Positions 50,220 to 59,047 of a stretch of 64,000 bases of DNA are shown piece after piece. The stretch spans positions 62,001 through 126,000 of the forward strand of contig CALEBF010000016.1 of assembly GCA_937944975.1 (NCBI GenBank), read 5' to 3'. How positions within the stretch are numbered: the stretch's first letter is position 1; every line of letters starts with the position of its first letter. Position numbers and translations under genes: made by a program. A model generated the notes under the pieces. The model made no database searches. It was given only the letters and a program-made list of their open reading frames with translations, and was not told where the DNA came from. This DNA is from an uncultured Mycoplasmatota bacterium (GTDB lineage: Bacteria; Bacillota_I; Bacilli_A; RF39; UBA660).

Positions 50220-50248
50220 ATTTTACCAAAATCGTCGGTTAAAGTCTA
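50220..50248 (-). promoter_or_regulatory. candidate promoter of parA-parB
   Basis: -35 TAGACT (50243-50248), 17-bp spacer, -10 TAAAAT (50220-50225) on the complement. The rest of the 50191-50474 space is AT-rich with nothing else recognised; no DnaA-box cluster or parS. Confidence 0.55.
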
Positions 50249-50461
50249 TGTTATTTCGTGGAATTATCTAAAAGGAAATAAAATTCTTCCTCGGTTTTAT
50301 GATCATTTTATAATGAAATTGTCACTATATTAACATTCATACTATTTTTTACTTCCATTTGCTATATCCCGCAAAAATATTACTTAATGATATTTTGTCT
50401 CATATGTATATGAAATTGGAAAACTTATACATTACATGGTATTTTGTAAAAAAGCGTAAAG

Positions 50462-50490
50462 AAAAACGAAAGATTTAGTTCACTTTCGTT
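50462..50490 (-). terminator. Rho-independent terminator of ftsH
   Basis: 8-bp stem AACGAAAG/CTTTCGTT (50465-50472 with 50483-50490) and a T-rich tail on the minus strand; overlaps the ftsH stop codon. Confidence 0.82.
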
Positions 50491-52484
50491 TGTTGATCAG
50501 ACTCTTCTAAAGCCTTAATCAATTCTTCTTTATTCATTTTCGTATATCCCTTGATTTTTTTCTCGTGTGCAAGTTCAATCAAATCAACCAAAGATAGATC
50601 ATGATAGCTTGCTGGTTCAACATCTAGATCGATTTCTCCATCCTCTTCTGGCATACAACCATTTTCAACAAGATAATCTATTTGTTCCTTAGTGAGAGTC
50701 TCGTATTTTAACAATGACTCTGCAATAAGATCTAATAGTTTCCTATTTTCTTTAATGATCTTCGTGGCTTTTTTATAACATTCATCGATAATCTTTCTCA
50801 TTTCTTGATCTATCTCAAATGCTACTTGACCAGAAAAATTACGACTTTTATTATAATCTCTTCCTAAGAAAACACTACCAGAATCTTGACTTTCAAATTG
50901 CACTGGACCTAAGCTACTCATACCGTATTCTGTAACCATAGCACGGGCAATCTTAGTAGCTTGTTGAAAGTCATTTTGAGCTCCGGTTGTAATATCATCC
51001 AATACAAGCTCTTCAGCAACACGCCCTCCAAGAAGACCTATAATACGTTCTAGCAATTCTGTTTTTGTTGCCGTAAAACGTTCTTCTTTCGGTTGCATCA
51101 TCGTATATCCACCAGCATAGCCACGTGGAATCATCGTTATTTTATGTACATCGTTTGCACCGTCTAACTTAATTCCTAATACTGCGTGCCCTGCCTCGTG
51201 ATAAGCTACTAATTTTTTATCATGATCTGTATATTTCTTTGATTTCTTCGCAGGTCCCATCAATACTCTATCATGAGCTTCGTCGATTTCAGCCATCGTT
51301 ATTGCAGGCTTTTCACGGCGGACTGCTAGTAATGCAGCTTCATTCAATAAATTTTCAAGTTCTGCTCCACTAAATCCAACTGTACGTTCTGCGATATTAT
51401 GTAATTCTACACTCTTTGCAAAAATTTTACCTTTTGCATGGACTTTTAAGATTTCCTCTCTTCCTTTCATATCTGGAAGATTTACTTGTACTTGTCGATC
51501 AAAACGTCCTGGACGTAATAATGCCGGATCCAAAACATCAGGACGGTTGGTAGCAGCAATAACGATAATTCCTTCGTTTGCTCCAAAACCATCCATCTCT
51601 GTCAACAATTGGTTTAAAGTCTGTTCTCTTTCATCATGACCTCCACCAAGTCCAGCTCCACGTTGCCTTCCTACCGCATCGATCTCGTCGATAAAGATCA
51701 AACATGGTGCATTATGTTTTGCTTGTTTAAACATATCTCTAACTCGGCTTGCTCCAACTCCGACAAATAATTCAACGAAATCAGAACCACTGATATAGTA
51801 GAATGGAACATTTGCTTCCCCTGCAACTGCTCTTGCAAGAAGTGTTTTACCAGTTCCAGGAGGCCCTACAAGTAGCACACCTTTTGGAATTCGAGCACCA
51901 AGTCTTTGAAAGCGTTTTGGATTTTTCAAGAAGTCGATTAATTCTGCAACTTCTTCTTTTTCTTCATCTAATCCTGCGACCTCATTAAATGTAACTTTTC
52001 TCGTATCTTCATTTAACCGAGCTCTGCTCTTTCCAAAGTCCATAGACTTATTAGCACTACCCATTTGCCTTGTAATAAAGTAAAAAGCAGCTCCTAATAA
52101 AATTAACATCGGTAGTACATTCATAATAAATAACAATAATGTACTTGACTCTGGATCAGTTGCTGTAGAAATTTTAAATCCCGCTTTTTCACCAGTTGTC
52201 AATATCTTATCCATTACTTCTCCAGCAAGTGGAGTTCTAACAAAGAAAGATTCGTTTTCTTCATAATTCTTCATTATTCCGGTAATCTCATACACACTCG
52301 CTCTACTTCTCGGTGTAATTACAACTTCTTCCACTTGTCCTTTTTGTGCTTGTTTCATAAACTCATCATAAGTAATCACATTGACTTTATGATTCATCAT
52401 GTTAAAGAAGTAAACAACACCTATGATAAATAAAAACATAAATATGTATGGTACTAAACCTCTCTTCACGACTTTTTTATTCAT
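50475..52484 (-). CDS. ftsH: ATP-dependent zinc metalloprotease FtsH with C-terminal Rho-N/SAP-like extension
   Basis: Membrane quality-control protease, 669 residues. Helices at about 11-29 and 114-138 flank an external domain. AAA module: Walker A GPPGTGKT (207-214), Walker B CLIFIDEID (261-269), and the second region of homology ATNRPDVLDPALLRPGRFD. Protease: HEAGH (429-433), with the late Asp ligand region. After a normal FtsH end, residues about 630-663 (SLVDLIELAHEKKIKGY, then NKEELIKAL) look like a Rho-N or SAP-type helical motif, which typical FtsH lacks. In Bacillus tilS-hprT-ftsH; hprT is absent here. AAAGGAAG precedes the ATG. Confidence 0.95.
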   Translation of the reverse strand: MNKKVVKRGLVPYIFMFLFIIGVVYFFNMMNHKVNVITYDEFMKQAQKGQVEEVVITPRSRASVYEITGIMKNYEENESFFVRTPLAGEVMDKILTTGEKAGFKISTATDPESSTLLLFIMNVLPMLILLGAAFYFITRQMGSANKSMDFGKSRARLNEDTRKVTFNEVAGLDEEKEEVAELIDFLKNPKRFQRLGARIPKGVLLVGPPGTGKTLLARAVAGEANVPFYYISGSDFVELFVGVGASRVRDMFKQAKHNAPCLIFIDEIDAVGRQRGAGLGGGHDEREQTLNQLLTEMDGFGANEGIIVIAATNRPDVLDPALLRPGRFDRQVQVNLPDMKGREEILKVHAKGKIFAKSVELHNIAERTVGFSGAELENLLNEAALLAVRREKPAITMAEIDEAHDRVLMGPAKKSKKYTDHDKKLVAYHEAGHAVLGIKLDGANDVHKITMIPRGYAGGYTMMQPKEERFTATKTELLERIIGLLGGRVAEELVLDDITTGAQNDFQQATKIARAMVTEYGMSSLGPVQFESQDSGSVFLGRDYNKSRNFSGQVAFEIDQEMRKIIDECYKKATKIIKENRKLLDLIAESLLKYETLTKEQIDYLVENGCMPEEDGEIDLDVEPASYHDLSLVDLIELAHEKKIKGYTKMNKEELIKALEESDQQTKVN

Positions 52485-52500
52485 CTAATAACTTCCTTTC

Positions 52501-53826
52501 TTAATGATACTTTAGTATTATATCATACTTTTTCTCTTTTGTTCTATCAAATTTAGATTTCTTAAGACCTGGAACCCAAACGATAATTCCATTAGAATCT
52601 ACCACGATAGGCCAAAGATTCCTATCTTCCATTGGAATCTTTTCATCGATAAAGATATCGTTAATTTTCTTTCTTCCACCGAGACCTTTTACATACATCT
52701 TATCTCCATCTTGTCGGGAGCGGACATATAACGGTAATGCAATCTCTTCTTCGGATAAATAGCATATATTATTATTCGTCATATTCGAGTCTGACACAAC
52801 CTCGATTTGATGTTGATTTGGTAGTATCACTCTCTTTTGGATCTCATATTTATATTGTGATACATATCGATGCTCTTTTTCAAAGTTTAAACTATTATAT
52901 GCTCGTATCGCGTACATATTCTGTGGCAAACAAACCTTTCCATTCTTTTTAGAAGAACGACATAGCCTCAATATCTGCTCCGTATGACGATCTGTAATTA
53001 AAAACAAATCATCCTCGTAAAGTTCAGATAATACCTGATTAACCATTTCTTTTTGAATCAAAGGATCCTCTTTTTGAAATAAAGAAATATCTATTTCATT
53101 ATGATCTATGATCTCAGTCATTTTTTTCCGAACAATTTGGTTAATATAATTTTCATATTCTAGCAAAGTTTTACTAAACTTATAAAACTTTTTATGGACA
53201 GATGCATCTTCCTGTTTTAAAAAAGGCAATACATACTTTCGATATCGATTGCGCGTATAGACATCTTTTTCATTCGAAGCATCTTTCACATAGGGAATAT
53301 CATGCTCATTCGTATAATCTAAAATTTCTTTTTTCGTCACAAAGATTAATGGACGAATAATATCGTAATTTTCTCTATGAGAAATTACTTCAAATCCACT
53401 ATACCCTTTCAAAGAAGCACCCCGTACCATACGCATCAAAATTGTTTCCGTCAGATCATCTCCATGATGTGCAGTAAATAGATAGTGTGATTGATATTTA
53501 TTTAAGAGCTGTTCAAAAAAACGATATCGAATTACTCTTGCTTCGTTGTGAAAATTATCATCATGATAGTTTTCTATCTTCATAAATTCGTATAAAATTC
53601 CATGAGAACGGCAATAATCAGATACGAATATAGCTTCTTCTTCACTTTCCTCTCTCACATTATGATTTACGTGAGCACAGACGATTTGAAAATGATAATA
53701 TTGTCTCTGCTCTAATAGCAAATGTAAAAGTGTCATAGAATCCGGTCCACCAGATACTGCAACAACAATGTATTTTTCATTTGCTAAATATGTCAAACTT
53801 TCTAAATATTGTCTTACTTCTTTCAT
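52501..53826 (-). CDS. tilS: tRNA(Ile)-lysidine synthase
   Basis: Changes C34 to lysidine in tRNA-Ile(CAU) so it reads AUA, essential in most bacteria. 441 residues; N-terminal PP-loop ATPase VAVSGGPDSMTLLHLL, then CAHVNHNVREESEEEA and FTAHHGDD, and the C-terminal domain with SRQDGDKMYVKGLGGRKKIND. AAGGAG precedes the ATG. 16 bp before ftsH, the conserved pair. Confidence 0.95.
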   Translation of the reverse strand: MKEVRQYLESLTYLANEKYIVVAVSGGPDSMTLLHLLLEQRQYYHFQIVCAHVNHNVREESEEEAIFVSDYCRSHGILYEFMKIENYHDDNFHNEARVIRYRFFEQLLNKYQSHYLFTAHHGDDLTETILMRMVRGASLKGYSGFEVISHRENYDIIRPLIFVTKKEILDYTNEHDIPYVKDASNEKDVYTRNRYRKYVLPFLKQEDASVHKKFYKFSKTLLEYENYINQIVRKKMTEIIDHNEIDISLFQKEDPLIQKEMVNQVLSELYEDDLFLITDRHTEQILRLCRSSKKNGKVCLPQNMYAIRAYNSLNFEKEHRYVSQYKYEIQKRVILPNQHQIEVVSDSNMTNNNICYLSEEEIALPLYVRSRQDGDKMYVKGLGGRKKINDIFIDEKIPMEDRNLWPIVVDSNGIIVWVPGLKKSKFDRTKEKKYDIILKYH

Positions 53827-53835
53827 AATTACTCC

Positions 53836-54525
53836 TTATGATTGTTCCACTGAATCCACTTTATGATAATTGCCACTCCAGTCGATTTCTTCTTTTCCTA
53901 GTCTTCTTAAAACCATGTTAATTTTAGAATATGGCTTGCTGCCAAAAAAACCACGATGTGCAGAAAGAGGCGATGGATGAGCAGCCTCTATAATAAAATG
54001 TCTTGGATTTGTAATCAGTGCTTTTTTACTTCGCGCATAACCACCCCATAGGACAAAGATGACTGGATCTTCCCTTTCGTTTAATTTTTGAATGATCGTA
54101 TCCGTGAATATTTCCCAACCAATTCCTTTGTGTGATAATGGTTTATCCTTTACGACAGTCATAATAGAATTCAACATCATAACGCCCTGTTGCGTCCAAT
54201 CAGTAAGTGTGTTTTTAGTTCGAATGATACCTAAATCATCGTATAACTCTTTAAACATATTATTCAATGATGGAGGTCTTTTCACACCAGGTAATACAGA
54301 AAAAGATAGCCCGTGTGCTTCATTTTCGCCATGATATGGATCTTGTCCTAATATAACAACCTTTACTTCATCATAATCTGTATATCGAAGTGCGTTAAAA
54401 ATATTCTCATATTTCGGATATACTATCTTTGTCTTATATTCCTTCTTTACTATTGTACCAAGTTTTTTAAAATATTCCTTGTGAAATTCGTCTTTTAACA
54501 CAATATCCCATTTTTTATTAATCAT
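53836..54525 (-). CDS. ung: uracil-DNA glycosylase
   Basis: Removes uracil from DNA. Family 1, 229 residues: VVILGQDPYHGENEAHGLSFS contains the catalytic Asp, and HPSPLSAHRGFFG contains the His of the leucine-intercalation loop. Standard length. 9 bp before tilS. Interest: DGR cDNA may contain errors or uracil, but a link is not implied by position alone. Confidence 0.96.
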   Translation of the reverse strand: MINKKWDIVLKDEFHKEYFKKLGTIVKKEYKTKIVYPKYENIFNALRYTDYDEVKVVILGQDPYHGENEAHGLSFSVLPGVKRPPSLNNMFKELYDDLGIIRTKNTLTDWTQQGVMMLNSIMTVVKDKPLSHKGIGWEIFTDTIIQKLNEREDPVIFVLWGGYARSKKALITNPRHFIIEAAHPSPLSAHRGFFGSKPYSKINMVLRRLGKEEIDWSGNYHKVDSVEQS

Positions 54526-54576
54526 ATTTTCACCAACTTCTTAATTTCAATCAATATTTTAACACATTTTATAACA

Positions 54577-55860
54577 TTATGTTTCCTTTTCTACCACTTT
54601 TTGTAATTTTAAAATTGCATACGTATTAATGATCGCTAAAAGTGCGACAAAAATATCTACAATTTTCCATAAAGTGTTCGACGATAAAATCGAACCTAAT
54701 AATAAGAACAACAAAGTAAAACTTTTTAATAGTATAAGTTCTCTAGAGTGAACTTTTCCCAAAATATATTTTAAACTTGATTCCCCATAATAATAACCCG
54801 TTAAAATTGTAGAAAAAGAAAATAGTAAAATGGAAAGAAATACTATAGTCGTCCCAAAACTGCCCAAGTGATAATGAAATGCATGCTGGGTTAATTCAAT
54901 TCCATTCATATCTATACTAGTAAACGATGCATAATCACTCGTCAAGATAATCATTGCTGTCGATGTGCAAATGAGAAATGTCGTAACGTAGATTCCCAAC
55001 ACTTGTAAATATCCTTGTTTCTTTGCATTATTACTATCTGTAGCACTTGCCACAATACTCCCTGTTCCTATCCCAGCTTCATTTGAAAATAGACCTCTTT
55101 GAATTCCAACGATAAAAGTAGGCAAAAACGCTGAAAAAAATGCATCGAAGCGAAAAGCTTGCTTCAATATCTGAATAAAAATAGTAGGAATCATACGTAT
55201 ATTCATAACGACAATAAAAGTTGCTGTAACAACATATACAAGCGTCATAATAGGAACTAATTTACTCGTTACATCAGCAATTTTTTTAACTCCACCAAAA
55301 ATAATAACTCCAGAAAGAAAAACAATAACTAGTCCGATCATCCACGGAGATATAGAAAACATCTCTTGACATGATCGTGCAATCGTATTAGATTGAATTC
55401 CTAGAAATCCAATAATATAACTCATGATAATTAAAATTGCGTATATTTTACCTAAACATGGTTTATGAAGCGCATTCTTTAAATAATAACTAGGACCGCC
55501 AACATAAATTCTTCCTTCATCCTTCTCTTTATATTTCACTCCCAGTACTGTCTCTACAAATGTATTTGCACCAGTAATAAGAGCAATGATCCACATCCAG
55601 AAAATGCTACCTACACCACCGATATAAATAGCAAGAGCGACTCCAGCAATACTTCCAACTCCAATTCGACCAGCAAGAGACATCATCAATGTCTGAACGG
55701 GAGAAATTCCTCCTTGTTTTTCTTCTTTTTCAAACAAGTGATAAATCATAGAAGGAAAACGAAATTGAACTCCTTTTAATTTCTTGGTAAAATATAATCC
55801 CGATAAAACTATCATAGCCGTTGCAATTGCCCATAATATTTGATTCGCCTGTTCTATCAA
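54577..55860 (-). CDS. alanine/glycine:cation symporter (AGCS)
   Basis: Sodium- or proton-coupled uptake of alanine or glycine. About 427 residues with 10-11 helices; the family blocks GGISPVQTLMMSLAGRIGVGSIAGVALAI, TNTFVETVLGVKYK-like region (NTFVETVLG), RGLFSNEAGIGTGSIVAS (diagnostic SNEAG) are all seen. TTG 55860 has AGGTGAT at proper spacing; GTG 55869 is an alternative start. Separate from rsmA by a terminator; could serve nitrogen or wall precursor supply. Confidence 0.92.
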   Translation of the reverse strand: MIEQANQILWAIATAMIVLSGLYFTKKLKGVQFRFPSMIYHLFEKEEKQGGISPVQTLMMSLAGRIGVGSIAGVALAIYIGGVGSIFWMWIIALITGANTFVETVLGVKYKEKDEGRIYVGGPSYYLKNALHKPCLGKIYAILIIMSYIIGFLGIQSNTIARSCQEMFSISPWMIGLVIVFLSGVIIFGGVKKIADVTSKLVPIMTLVYVVTATFIVVMNIRMIPTIFIQILKQAFRFDAFFSAFLPTFIVGIQRGLFSNEAGIGTGSIVASATDSNNAKKQGYLQVLGIYVTTFLICTSTAMIILTSDYASFTSIDMNGIELTQHAFHYHLGSFGTTIVFLSILLFSFSTILTGYYYGESSLKYILGKVHSRELILLKSFTLLFLLLGSILSSNTLWKIVDIFVALLAIINTYAILKLQKVVEKET

Positions 55861-55906
55861 TATAATCACCTATACTATTTTATGGACAAGAATTCAAATT
55901 ATTATC

Positions 55907-55936
55907 AAAAAAGAATGACTTTAATCATTCTTTTCT
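55907..55936 (-). terminator. Rho-independent terminator of rsmA
   Basis: Stem AAAGAATGA/TCATTCTTT with a 5-nt loop and T6 on the minus strand, overlapping the rsmA stop codon. Confidence 0.82.
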
Positions 55937-56766
55937 CGCGCAAGTTCATTTGCAATTCTAACAAAAATTTCAATTGAAAGTTGTTCTGCTCTAACACTCA
56001 AGTCCAACTGATATGATTTAAGCACTCGTTCAACCACGTCCAATGGATAAGTTTTTAAATTATTTCGAAGGGTTTTTCTCTTCTGCTTAAAACTATCTCT
56101 AACAAGTTGAAAGAAAACCTTTTCATCCAATAACATCTGACGATTTGCTTTTTTTGTAAGCTCTACTACAATACTATCTACATTAGGTTTTGGTATAAAC
56201 ACATTGCGGCTCACATCTAAAATTTTATGTACCTCAAAATAATAATTGATATAGATAGACAAAGATCCATAATCTCTGCTTCCAGGTAAAGCTCTTAAAC
56301 GATCTCCTACTTCTTTTTGTACCATGATAACAATACGATCTACAGGAATCTGATCCTCTATTATTTTTGAAATAATTGGTGTCGTTATATAATAAGGAAG
56401 ATTAGCAACAACATACAATTTTTTATATTGATATTTTTTTAAATCATCTATTACATTTGCTTTTAAAAAATCTTCGAATTTTATTTCTACATTTGAGCAA
56501 TCTTTTAAGTTATTTTCTAATACCTCTTTCAATCCCGTATCAATTTCATAACATAATACATTTTTAACAGCCTCTGATAATTTATATGTCAAAGATCCTG
56601 CCCCTGGCCCAATTTCAATTACCATACATTCTTGATCAAGTTCTGCTTTCTCTATAATCGCATTGATGATATTCTCATCTATAATAAAATTCTGTCCAAA
56701 TTTCTTCTTAAAATAAAATTCATTTTCAGAAAGAATTGACTGCATTTCTTTTGGCGAATATTTCAT
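55921..56766 (-). CDS. rsmA: 16S rRNA dimethyladenosine transferase RsmA (KsgA)
   Basis: Dimethylates A1518 and A1519 of 16S rRNA. 281 residues from ATG 56766 (GGGAGTG upstream). FGQNFIIDENIINAII, the SAM motif VIEIGPGAGSLT and the catalytic NLPYYITTP are conserved; KQKRKTLRNNLK is near the end. In Bacillus it follows rnmV (ribonuclease M5); that gene is missing here and the 3D-domain gene is next. Confidence 0.96.
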   Translation of the reverse strand: MKYSPKEMQSILSENEFYFKKKFGQNFIIDENIINAIIEKAELDQECMVIEIGPGAGSLTYKLSEAVKNVLCYEIDTGLKEVLENNLKDCSNVEIKFEDFLKANVIDDLKKYQYKKLYVVANLPYYITTPIISKIIEDQIPVDRIVIMVQKEVGDRLRALPGSRDYGSLSIYINYYFEVHKILDVSRNVFIPKPNVDSIVVELTKKANRQMLLDEKVFFQLVRDSFKQKRKTLRNNLKTYPLDVVERVLKSYQLDLSVRAEQLSIEIFVRIANELAREKND

Positions 56767-56817
56767 CTCATCACTCCCAATAACCATATTATACTAAAAT
56801 ATAAATAGAAAAACAAA

Positions 56818-56841
56818 CAAAAAGGAGATGTTACCATCCCC
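56818..56841 (-). terminator. Rho-independent terminator of the 3D-domain gene
   Basis: 7-bp stem with a G-U pair (56824-56830 with 56835-56841), GTAA loop and T5 on the minus strand, overlapping the stop. Confidence 0.75.
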
Positions 56842-57532
56842 ATCTTTTTACTTGCATCTGTATATTATTTCCGCTCATAATTCCTTGTGTACGAGCTTCT
56901 ACCTGTGAAGTATATGCGATATCAATCCACACAGAACCTTTGGATTGCCATGCTTTTTCCATAGAACCACCACTATCCAATATAATACCAGTAAAAGCTG
57001 TCTTACCATTACTAATATCGATAATCGTACCACATGGAAACAAACTACGTGCTCCAGCCAATATTCTTACGTCGCCATAAGTAGCGTCGTGATAGACTGC
57101 ACCATTATATAAACTATGCTTTTTCCCCTCTCGGGTCCGGCATGAAACATTTCCCGTTTTACTACAACCCGGACAATCCGGACCATATCCGGTCACGCGT
57201 CCAACATAAGTTCCTTTCGCCCCTGTTCCCACTTCAACTACTTGAGGAACCATTTCTTGTAAGACTGTCGTCGTACCAGTTTCATCTACATAGCTAATAC
57301 CACTCATGCCTTGTTGTAATACATTTGTCGTCGTACTTGGTAACTTACTATTGTATTTTGTTACAGTTGCGTATGGTACCACCGTATTGACGACGTTCAC
57401 TATTCTGTTTTGATCAGTATTTATGATATGAACACTCTCTGTTTGAAATACTGACGTATTAAATAGAGAAGTTAGTGCGACAATTAATAAACTAAAAATC
57501 TTGCCTATTAATTGGATCAAATATACATTCAT
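56831..57532 (-). CDS. YabE-like exported 3D-domain protein
   Basis: 233 residues from ATG 57532 with GAGGTG upstream. An N-terminal helix (about 5-25), a Thr/Val-rich middle part and a C-terminal double-psi barrel. The last part, GARSLFPCGTIIDI then LDSGGSM and VWIDIAY, matches the 3D domain (three conserved Asp) of Bacillus YabE, a resuscitation-factor-like wall hydrolase. Unlike YabE it has no clear DUF348 or G5 repeats, being about half the usual length. Cys-rich CPGCSKTGNVSCRT is an extra. Position between tatD and rsmA is as for yabE. Confidence 0.75.
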   Translation of the reverse strand: MNVYLIQLIGKIFSLLIVALTSLFNTSVFQTESVHIINTDQNRIVNVVNTVVPYATVTKYNSKLPSTTTNVLQQGMSGISYVDETGTTTVLQEMVPQVVEVGTGAKGTYVGRVTGYGPDCPGCSKTGNVSCRTREGKKHSLYNGAVYHDATYGDVRILAGARSLFPCGTIIDISNGKTAFTGIILDSGGSMEKAWQSKGSVWIDIAYTSQVEARTQGIMSGNNIQMQVKRWGW

Positions 57533-57568
57533 TTGATTCACCTCATATACTTATTGACTGAGTAAATT

Positions 57569-58336
57569 TTAGCATACTTTTATATTCAAGTCAAATTGAC
57601 GCACTGCGTTAGAAGTTGTTGAAAATACTACGTTTTCCTTTGAAATTCCTTTGATTTCGGAAATTTTTTCAGCTACGATTTCGACATTTTTCGGCTCGTT
57701 TTTATGACCACGATACGGCCTTGGTGTAAGGTACGGACTATCCGTTTCCAATAACAAATAATCGAGATCAATCTCTTTTACAACTTGAGAAAGTGTATTA
57801 TCCGGATGAAATGTCACAACGCCACCGATACCTAACATTACTCCTAATGCTGTAAATTTTTTGGCCATCTCAACACTATAACTATAACAGTGCATAACGA
57901 CACGGTTTTGTTCTACGTGATATTTTTTTAATATCTCATAAGTATCCTCCGCTGCATCACGACTATGAATCACGATGGTCTTATCTAATTTTTGAGCTAA
58001 TTCTATTTGTTTTTCAAACCATTTTTTCTGTTCTTCCTTATTATCTTTGCCATAGTGGTAATCTAGTCCAATTTCTCCGATTCCTACGATCTTCGGAAGC
58101 TGTAATTGTTCCTCTAATAATTTAAAATCATCTTCAGTAAGTCCATCTAATTCGCCTGGATAAAAGCCAATAGTGCCATAAACATTGAGATATTTTTTAC
58201 AAAGTTCGATCACTTCTAAATTGTTTTTCGGGTTTGTACCACAAGCAATCATAATATTATTTCCCATATGGGAAATGATCTCATCTACATTTTCATAATC
58301 CTCTTTCAATAAGTGACAATGAGTATCAATTAACAT
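57569..58336 (-). CDS. tatD: TatD-family metal-dependent DNase
   Basis: Two-metal TIM-barrel hydrolase (DNase-like) of 255 residues. Metal ligands: LIDTHCHL, GEIGLDYH, VIHSRDA, VMHCYS and LLETDSPYLTP, all present. Start ATG 58336 has GGAG about 10 nt upstream; GTG 58345 is too near that site. Between metG side and the YabE-like gene, as in Bacillus (yabD). Confidence 0.93.
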   Translation of the reverse strand: MLIDTHCHLLKEDYENVDEIISHMGNNIMIACGTNPKNNLEVIELCKKYLNVYGTIGFYPGELDGLTEDDFKLLEEQLQLPKIVGIGEIGLDYHYGKDNKEEQKKWFEKQIELAQKLDKTIVIHSRDAAEDTYEILKKYHVEQNRVVMHCYSYSVEMAKKFTALGVMLGIGGVVTFHPDNTLSQVVKEIDLDYLLLETDSPYLTPRPYRGHKNEPKNVEIVAEKISEIKGISKENVVFSTTSNAVRQFDLNIKVC

Positions 58337-58384
58337 TGCTATCACACTCCATAAAAAAATTATATCACATTCATGATATAACTA

Positions 58385-58558
58385 CTACTCTTCGTGTTTT
58401 TTGATGTATAAAAACCGAATTAAACATCCTACTGTAAATATAAAATACCCTAAATCAATATAATGAAATTCTAAAATCATTCCTATAAAAACCAATACTG
58501 CTACTACCAAGAACATCAATACAACTGCCTTTGTATTATCCTCTGATTTTATGGTCAT
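58385..58558 (-). CDS. small 57-residue two-helix membrane protein
   Basis: A short ORF starting MTIKSEDNTKAVVLMF, with two membrane helices (about 11-30 and 35-50) and a basic, charged tail ending KKHEE. ATG 58558 follows AGGGAGA at good spacing, making it likely real. No family recognised. It is about 50 bp upstream of tatD and may be co-transcribed. Confidence 0.65.
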   Translation of the reverse strand: MTIKSEDNTKAVVLMFLVVAVLVFIGMILEFHYIDLGYFIFTVGCLIRFLYIKKHEE

Positions 58559-58713
58559 AGCCTATCTCCCTCTATACTCTTTATATACGACAATATCAAT
58601 ATACCATGTGCATACTGTAATTGTAAAATATTTTTTATCCAAATTATCTATCAATTTACAACATTTTACATAAATCTTCGACAAATACTTCCATCATTTA
58701 AATCATACCAATT

Positions 58714-58902
58714 TCACTTAGATACTTCTAAACCTCTCAAAATATCTTGCGATAATTCGTCAGGAGCAAGATAAGAATCTCTTTTGACCATCGCCTCATA
58801 GATCTTCTTCAACTCAATAATCGTCTTGCTTTTCTTAGATTGTTTCTGTTTATGATTTTGATATGTTGTGTCAACTTCTATCATGCGTACTCTTACTGCC
58901 AC
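58714..58902 (-). CDS. small basic 62-residue hypothetical protein
   Basis: Starts at GTG 58902 with GGGGGAT upstream and ends LEVSK. Lys/Glu/Gln-rich, probably helical (IIELKKIYEAMVKRD), no membrane segment. An internal ATG 58884 would shorten it by six residues. No family recognised; between metG and the two-helix ORF. Confidence 0.5.
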   Translation of the reverse strand: MAVRVRMIEVDTTYQNHKQKQSKKSKTIIELKKIYEAMVKRDSYLAPDELSQDILRGLEVSK

Positions 58903-59018
58903 ACAACATCCCCCATTCTTTTACTTTCGATTTCAGTATAACGCAAGCAGGAATGGGAATCAACGACCAATAAAAAGTTTTTAGAATAAATTGCATTTTC
59001 CGTGTACAACTATGTAAA

Positions 59019-59047
59019 GAAAAAAGATTGCTACTTTGTAGCAATCT
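59019..59047 (-). terminator. Rho-independent terminator of metG
   Basis: 10-bp stem AGATTGCTAC/GTAGCAATCT with TTT loop (around 59025-59034 with 59038-59047) and T6 on the minus strand, overlapping the metG stop. Confidence 0.9.

Noticed and set aside
50191..50474. Replication origin or parS in the parA-ftsH gap
   Set aside because: No DnaA-box cluster or parS 16-mer; only a moderate promoter was seen.
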